Shown piece by piece: positions 5,389 through 9,129 of a stretch of DNA of 9,129 nt (the first letter of the stretch is position 1; each line of letters starts with the position of its first letter). The stretch is from assembly GCA_947174575.1 (NCBI GenBank), contig CAMWJM010000037.1, forward strand, positions 1-9,129. Reading direction: 5' to 3'. The position numbers were made by a program, and so were the translations under genes. The notes beneath the pieces are model-generated. The model had not been told where the DNA came from, did no database searches, and was given only the letters and a program-made list of their open reading frames with translations. The stretch is from an uncultured Alistipes sp. (lineage in GTDB: Bacteria; Bacteroidota; Bacteroidia; Bacteroidales; Rikenellaceae).

Positions 5389-7716
5389 ATGACCGATATG
5401 AACAAGTCCAATTTCTTGCAGGGTTTCTCGCCTCGGCGACGCTCGAACAAGTTCGGCTCGTCGAAAACGTCGAGGCTTCTGCTCCTGCTCTTTGCGGTGT
5501 CGGCCGTTTCGTCGGCCGCGGCCGAGGAGTACTGCGTGTCGCTGCCCGAGGTGGCGGCGACGCTGCGCAAGGCGCAAGCGGGCGACCGCATCGTGGTGGC
5601 CGACGGTACGTATCGCGACCTCGAACTCAAATGGCGCGGTGCCGGTGAGGAGGGCGCTCCCGTGCGCATCGAAGCCGCGACGCCGGGCGGCGTGAAGATC
5701 GGCGGCATGTCGACGCTCCGCATAGCGGGGCGGTGGATCGAAGTGGCCGGTTTCGACTTCCGTGACGGCATGGCGCCGCGGGGCGCCGTCGTGGAGTTCC
5801 GCTGCGGGCAGGAGGTGGCCGACGACTGCCGCCTGACCGACTGCGTGATCGACGACTACAACCCTGCGCGCCGCGACGAGGCCTACAGCCATGTGATTCT
5901 CTACGGGCGTCGCAACCGGGTCGACCACTGCACGTTCGCGGGCAAACTCAATTTGGGCGTGACGCTCATCGTGATGCTCAACGAGGAGCGTTCGCAGCAG
6001 AATTTCCACCGTATCGACCACAACCACTTCGCGCCGCGCCCGGTCTACGGGTCGAACGGCGCCGAGACCATCCGCATCGGCACCTCGCAGCAGGCCTACA
6101 CGTCGTCGAACACCGTGGTCGAGGAGAACCTTTTCGACCGCTGCGACGGCGAGGTGGAGGTCGTCTCCGTGAAGTCGAGCGACAACATCATCCGCCGCAA
6201 CGTGTTCTATGAGTCGCAGGGCGTGCTGGCGCTGCGCCATGGCGACCGCAACATAGCCGAGGAGAATCTGTTCATCGGCCACGGCATCCGCAACACGGGC
6301 GGCATCCGCATCGTCAACGCCGGTCACCGCGTGGTGCGCAATACGCTGGTGGGAATCGCCGGCGAGCGCTTCTTCTCGGCGCTCGCGGTGATGAACGCCG
6401 TGCCCAACTCGCTGCCCAACCGCTATTGTCTGGTCGAAGATGTGGAGATCGCCGACAACGTGTTCGTCGACTGCTCCAACATCGAGTTCGGCACGGGCAA
6501 AGACCTCGAACGCACGCTGGCGCCCGAGCGGGTGACCTTCGCGCGCAACACCATCGTCAACCGGGCGCTGACCGAGCCGTTCATCGCCGTAGACCGCACC
6601 GACGGCTTCGTGTTCCGCGACAACAAGGTAGCCTTGGGTTCGAAATGCAAGGTCGCCGGATTCAAGAATATCGCCCCCGTGTATCCTGCGCTTCCGTCGG
6701 AGGCCGAAATACGGGCCGGAAAGGGTGCCGCACGGTATCGTCCGGCAGTTGGGACGCCGAACGTCTCGGACAAGGTCTATACGGTGCATGTCGGCGAAGA
6801 CCTGCCCGCTGTCGTCGAGGCCGCCGAGGCCGGGTCGATCGTCGTGCTGGCCGATGCCGGAGGCGACTACGCCGTGAGCCGGGCGCTGACGGTGAGGCTG
6901 CCGCTCACGATCCGCGCTGCCGGCGGCGGGGCGCGCCCCGTGGTGCGTTTCAACGGGCCGAAAGGCGACAACATGGTGACCATAGCCGACGGCGGCAGCC
7001 TCCGCATAGAGGGCATCGCCTTTTCGGGCGTGCTGGAGCCGGGCAAGGCGCTGGCCAAGGCGGGTATTTCGACCGCGGCCGAGATGATCCGGCCCTACGA
7101 ACTGTATGTCGACGACTGCGAATTCGCCGACTTCGGCGAGGGCGGGTTTTTCGCCGTGAAAGGCACGCAGAACACCTTCGCCGGGCGGGTCGAAATCCGC
7201 AACTCGCTTTTCCGCAACCTCTCGGGCGACGCCATACACTACGCTGCCGAGCGCGACGACAAAGGGCGCTACAACGCCGACGACATGCTCATCGAAAACT
7301 GTTCGTTCTACCGTATTCTGGGTCTGCCGATCAACATCTACCGCGGCGGCAGCGACGAATCGACCGCCGGGCCTTATGTCTATGTGCGCAACTGCAACTT
7401 CGAGGATTGCTGCAACAAGGAGCGCGGCTCGGTCGTGCGGCTCGTGGGGCCGCAGGTGCTCGAAATCGCGGGCTGCAGCTTCTCGAACAGCGGCCGCGGC
7501 GGCTGTGCGATCCGTCTCGACGAAGCCACGTGGGAAAAGGTGCGCGTGGCCGACTGCAACCTGTGGAATTCGGGCCGCATCCTCTCGATGACGGGTAGTG
7601 CCGTCCAAGGCGGCATGTGCGCCGAGGAGCCGGCCTATGTCGATGCCGAGCATTTCGATTTCTCGCAACGCCCCGGCTCGCCGCTGGCCGAAAAACGGAT
7701 AGGAACTGAAAAATAA
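5389..7716 (+). CDS. Two-domain PL6 family alginate lyase, secreted to the periplasm
   Basis: A 775-residue enzyme starting 6 bases after the previous stop. ATG 5398 is an equally possible start, because TAGGA at 5385-5389 would be well placed for it. The signal has an unusually long basic n-region, then LLLLLFAVSAVSSAAA and a likely cut before EEYC; there is no lipobox cysteine, so the protein should be soluble. Residues about 50-410 form the catalytic beta-helix: NGAETIRIG with N223, calcium ligands E255 and E257 (EVEVVSVKSS), catalytic K262, R283 and H284. All spacings, including N at Lys minus 39, match AlyGC (N181, E213, E215, K220, R241). Residues about 440-775 hold a second beta-helix without those residues. 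This two-helix layout is that of AlyGC, an exo-acting, G-preferring PL6 alginate lyase. It resembles the preceding PL6 in its N-terminal half (GAG...ATPGGV, ETIRIGTS, SQGVLALRHG against CQGTLTMRHG), so the pair are diverged paralogues. Exo action and G preference are inferred. Confidence 0.92.
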   Translation: MTDMNKSNFLQGFSPRRRSNKFGSSKTSRLLLLLFAVSAVSSAAAEEYCVSLPEVAATLRKAQAGDRIVVADGTYRDLELKWRGAGEEGAPVRIEAATPGGVKIGGMSTLRIAGRWIEVAGFDFRDGMAPRGAVVEFRCGQEVADDCRLTDCVIDDYNPARRDEAYSHVILYGRRNRVDHCTFAGKLNLGVTLIVMLNEERSQQNFHRIDHNHFAPRPVYGSNGAETIRIGTSQQAYTSSNTVVEENLFDRCDGEVEVVSVKSSDNIIRRNVFYESQGVLALRHGDRNIAEENLFIGHGIRNTGGIRIVNAGHRVVRNTLVGIAGERFFSALAVMNAVPNSLPNRYCLVEDVEIADNVFVDCSNIEFGTGKDLERTLAPERVTFARNTIVNRALTEPFIAVDRTDGFVFRDNKVALGSKCKVAGFKNIAPVYPALPSEAEIRAGKGAARYRPAVGTPNVSDKVYTVHVGEDLPAVVEAAEAGSIVVLADAGGDYAVSRALTVRLPLTIRAAGGGARPVVRFNGPKGDNMVTIADGGSLRIEGIAFSGVLEPGKALAKAGISTAAEMIRPYELYVDDCEFADFGEGGFFAVKGTQNTFAGRVEIRNSLFRNLSGDAIHYAAERDDKGRYNADDMLIENCSFYRILGLPINIYRGGSDESTAGPYVYVRNCNFEDCCNKERGSVVRLVGPQVLEIAGCSFSNSGRGGCAIRLDEATWEKVRVADCNLWNSGRILSMTGSAVQGGMCAEEPAYVDAEHFDFSQRPGSPLAEKRIGTEK

Positions 7717-7729
7717 GATCGACACTACG

Positions 7730-9129
7730 ATGAAAAAGACCCTCTTTCTGCTATTTTTTGTATCCGCGTTTCTGCCGTGTGTTGCCTCCCATCCGTCGCT
7801 GATGCTCACGCAGCGCGGCGTGGAGATGATGCGCGCCGACCGGGGGCAGGTGCCTGCGTTCGACGCTTCGATCGACCGCACGCTGGCGGGTGCCGATGCC
7901 GCGCTGGCGTCGCCCGTGGTCGTGCCGCAGCCCCGCGACGGGGGCGGGGGCTACACCCACGAGCGTCACAAACTCAACTACTACGAAATGGTCGACTGCG
8001 GCATCGCCTGGCAGCTGACGGGCGACGAACGCTATGCCCGTCGCGTGGCCGACCTGCTCGAAGCGTATGCCGAAATCTATCCGACGCTGGGCTTCCACCC
8101 CGTGCAGCTGTCGAAGACGCCGGGCCGCATCTTCTGGCAGACGCTCAACGAGAGCGTGTGGCTCGTCCATGCTTCGATGGCCTACGACTGCGTCTACGAC
8201 TACATGACCCCCGCCCGGCGCGAGCGGGTCGAGCGCGATCTGTTCCGCCCGCTGGCCGACTTCCTGATGAACGGCATGGAGGGCAACCGCGAGAACAACA
8301 AGGTTTTCAACAAGATGCATAACCACGCCACGTGGGCCACGTCGGCCGTGGGGATGATCGGGCTGGTGATGGGCGACGACGATCTGGTCGACCGGGCGCT
8401 CTATGGCAGCGACAAGACGGGCCGCAACGGCGGTTTCGTGCAGCAGCTCGACCACCTCTTTTCGCCCGACGGCTACTTCACCGAGAGCGCCTACTACCAG
8501 CGTTATGCCATTTGGCCTTTCATGGTCTTCGCGCAATGTCTGCAGAACAACCGCCCCGAGTTGGGCATCTTCGACTACCGCGACGGCATTCTGCGGAAAG
8601 CCGTGTCGACCCTGCTGCAGCTGGCTTACGACGGACGTTTCATGCGCTTCAACGACGCCCTCGAAAAGGGCTACGACGCGCAGGAGCTGGTCTATGCCGT
8701 CAACATCGCCTATAACGTCGACCCCTCGAACAAGGAGCTGCTGGATGTGGCGGCCCGCTACCAGGCGTGGGTGCTGCCCACGGATGCCGGCTATGTCGTG
8801 GCGCGCGACATCGCCCGCGGTGAGGCGCAGCCCCTGCGTTTCGCGAGCGCTCTCTATCGCGACGGCCGCCACGGCGACGAGGGCGGGGTGGCGGTGATCC
8901 GCTCGACCGACCCGGCGCTCAACAGCGCCGTGACCCTCAAGGCCACGGCCCACGGCTTGAGCCACGGCCACTACGACAAACTGACGCTGGCCTACTACGA
9001 CAACGGCCGCGAGGTGCTCTGCGACTACGGCGCCGCCCGCTGGCTCAACATCGAAGCCAAGTACAAGGGCCACTATACGCGCGAAAGCCGCACGTTCGCC
9101 ATGCCCACCGTCGCGCACAACACCTTGGT
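7730..9129 (+). CDS. PL17 family oligoalginate lyase (exo), 3' end beyond window
   Basis: The frame is open from ATG 7730 to the window edge (466 complete codons), so the C-terminus is missing. The signal MKKTLFLLFFVSAFLPCVAS probably ends before HPSL, and the proline before Cys argues against a lipoprotein, so the enzyme should be periplasmic. PL17 enzymes cut unsaturated alginate oligomers to monouronates. Residues about 25-370 form the helical toroid (PGRIFWQTLNESVW; NH at N198/H199; YFTESAYYQRYAI with catalytic Y255). From about 385 a heparinase II/III-type beta-sheet domain follows (HGLSHGHYDKL, CDYGAARW). Set against Saccharophagus Alg17C (N201, H202, Y258, H413, Zn ligands H415, D433, H464, also R438 and Y450), the residues found are N198, H199, Y255, H412, H414, D432, H463, R437 and Y449: constant offsets of 3 and then 1. 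This agreement makes the PL17 call strong. The gene follows the two PL6 lyases after 13 bases. Confidence 0.93.
   Translation, partial: MKKTLFLLFFVSAFLPCVASHPSLMLTQRGVEMMRADRGQVPAFDASIDRTLAGADAALASPVVVPQPRDGGGGYTHERHKLNYYEMVDCGIAWQLTGDERYARRVADLLEAYAEIYPTLGFHPVQLSKTPGRIFWQTLNESVWLVHASMAYDCVYDYMTPARRERVERDLFRPLADFLMNGMEGNRENNKVFNKMHNHATWATSAVGMIGLVMGDDDLVDRALYGSDKTGRNGGFVQQLDHLFSPDGYFTESAYYQRYAIWPFMVFAQCLQNNRPELGIFDYRDGILRKAVSTLLQLAYDGRFMRFNDALEKGYDAQELVYAVNIAYNVDPSNKELLDVAARYQAWVLPTDAGYVVARDIARGEAQPLRFASALYRDGRHGDEGGVAVIRSTDPALNSAVTLKATAHGLSHGHYDKLTLAYYDNGREVLCDYGAARWLNIEAKYKGHYTRESRTFAMPTVAHNTL

Noticed and set aside
5428..5500. Twin-arginine (Tat) signal in the second PL6
   Set aside because: An RRR cluster is present, but the residues after it (S, N, K) lack the hydrophobic pair of the Tat motif, and the core is a strong Sec-type stretch.
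6426..7598. 390-codon plus-strand frame inside the second PL6 gene
   Set aside because: Arg-rich off-frame translation; the overlapping PL6 frame has clear domain structure and catalytic residues upstream in the same frame.
7730..7792. Lipoprotein signal in the PL17 gene (FLPC)
   Set aside because: Proline directly before the cysteine does not fit a lipobox; a signal peptidase I site after VAS is more plausible.
4357..7881. 1174-codon minus-strand open frame
   Set aside because: Register shadow of the two PL6 genes; it ends at the single sense TTA codon at 4357. No recognisable domain.
7777..8322. 181-codon plus-strand frame in the PL17 region
   Set aside because: Off-frame shadow; the frame starting at 7730 carries the signal peptide and the PL17 active-site residues.
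7751..9118. 455-codon minus-strand open frame
   Set aside because: Register shadow of the PL17 gene, ending at its CTA codon 8. It serves as support for the sense frame instead.

Overview
The window is a GC-rich (roughly 60-65%) stretch from a member of the Bacteroidota. It carries the central part of a polysaccharide utilisation locus (PUL) whose most likely substrate is alginate. The SusD C-terminus, the tandem lipoproteins behind it and the lyases behind those give the phylum. High GC together with near-total avoidance of TTA, CTA and TCA codons suggests a GC-rich Bacteroidales such as an Alistipes/Rikenellaceae relative. The genus is inference only.

All six genes lie on the + strand with gaps of 6 to 13 bases, except one 90-base spacer, so they probably form one operon read left to right. 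In order: (1) the last 91 codons of a SusD/RagB-type glycan-binding lipoprotein (to 275), whose SusC partner should lie upstream; (2) and (3) two tandem lipoproteins (289-1983 and 1996-3888) built from three and four IPT/TIG-like beta-sandwich repeats plus a related C-terminal domain, sitting where SusE/F-type surface glycan-binding proteins sit; (4) a PL6 lyase carried on a lipoprotein signal (3979-5382); (5) a two-domain PL6 lyase with an ordinary signal peptide (5389-7716); (6) a PL17-type exo-oligoalginate lyase starting at 7730 and running off the right edge. The last gene is open to the end of the window and is easy to miss.

The expected division of labour is as follows. SusC/SusD and the two IPT lipoproteins capture alginate at the surface. 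The lipid-anchored PL6 cuts polymer, the soluble PL6 trims oligomers in the periplasm, and PL17 releases unsaturated monouronates. The sugar-processing enzymes for the monomer (KdgF, DEH reductase, KDG kinase and aldolase) are not in the window.

Features that stand out are the different calcium-site residues in the two PL6 enzymes, an abrupt GC drop that starts at a domain boundary in the second IPT lipoprotein, and a strong hairpin in the only sizeable intergenic gap, between the binding proteins and the lyases. There are no tRNA, rRNA, CRISPR or mobile elements that I can support. No stretch longer than 90 bases is without a gene. I see a substrate-specific PUL of recognisable type rather than a wholly new system.
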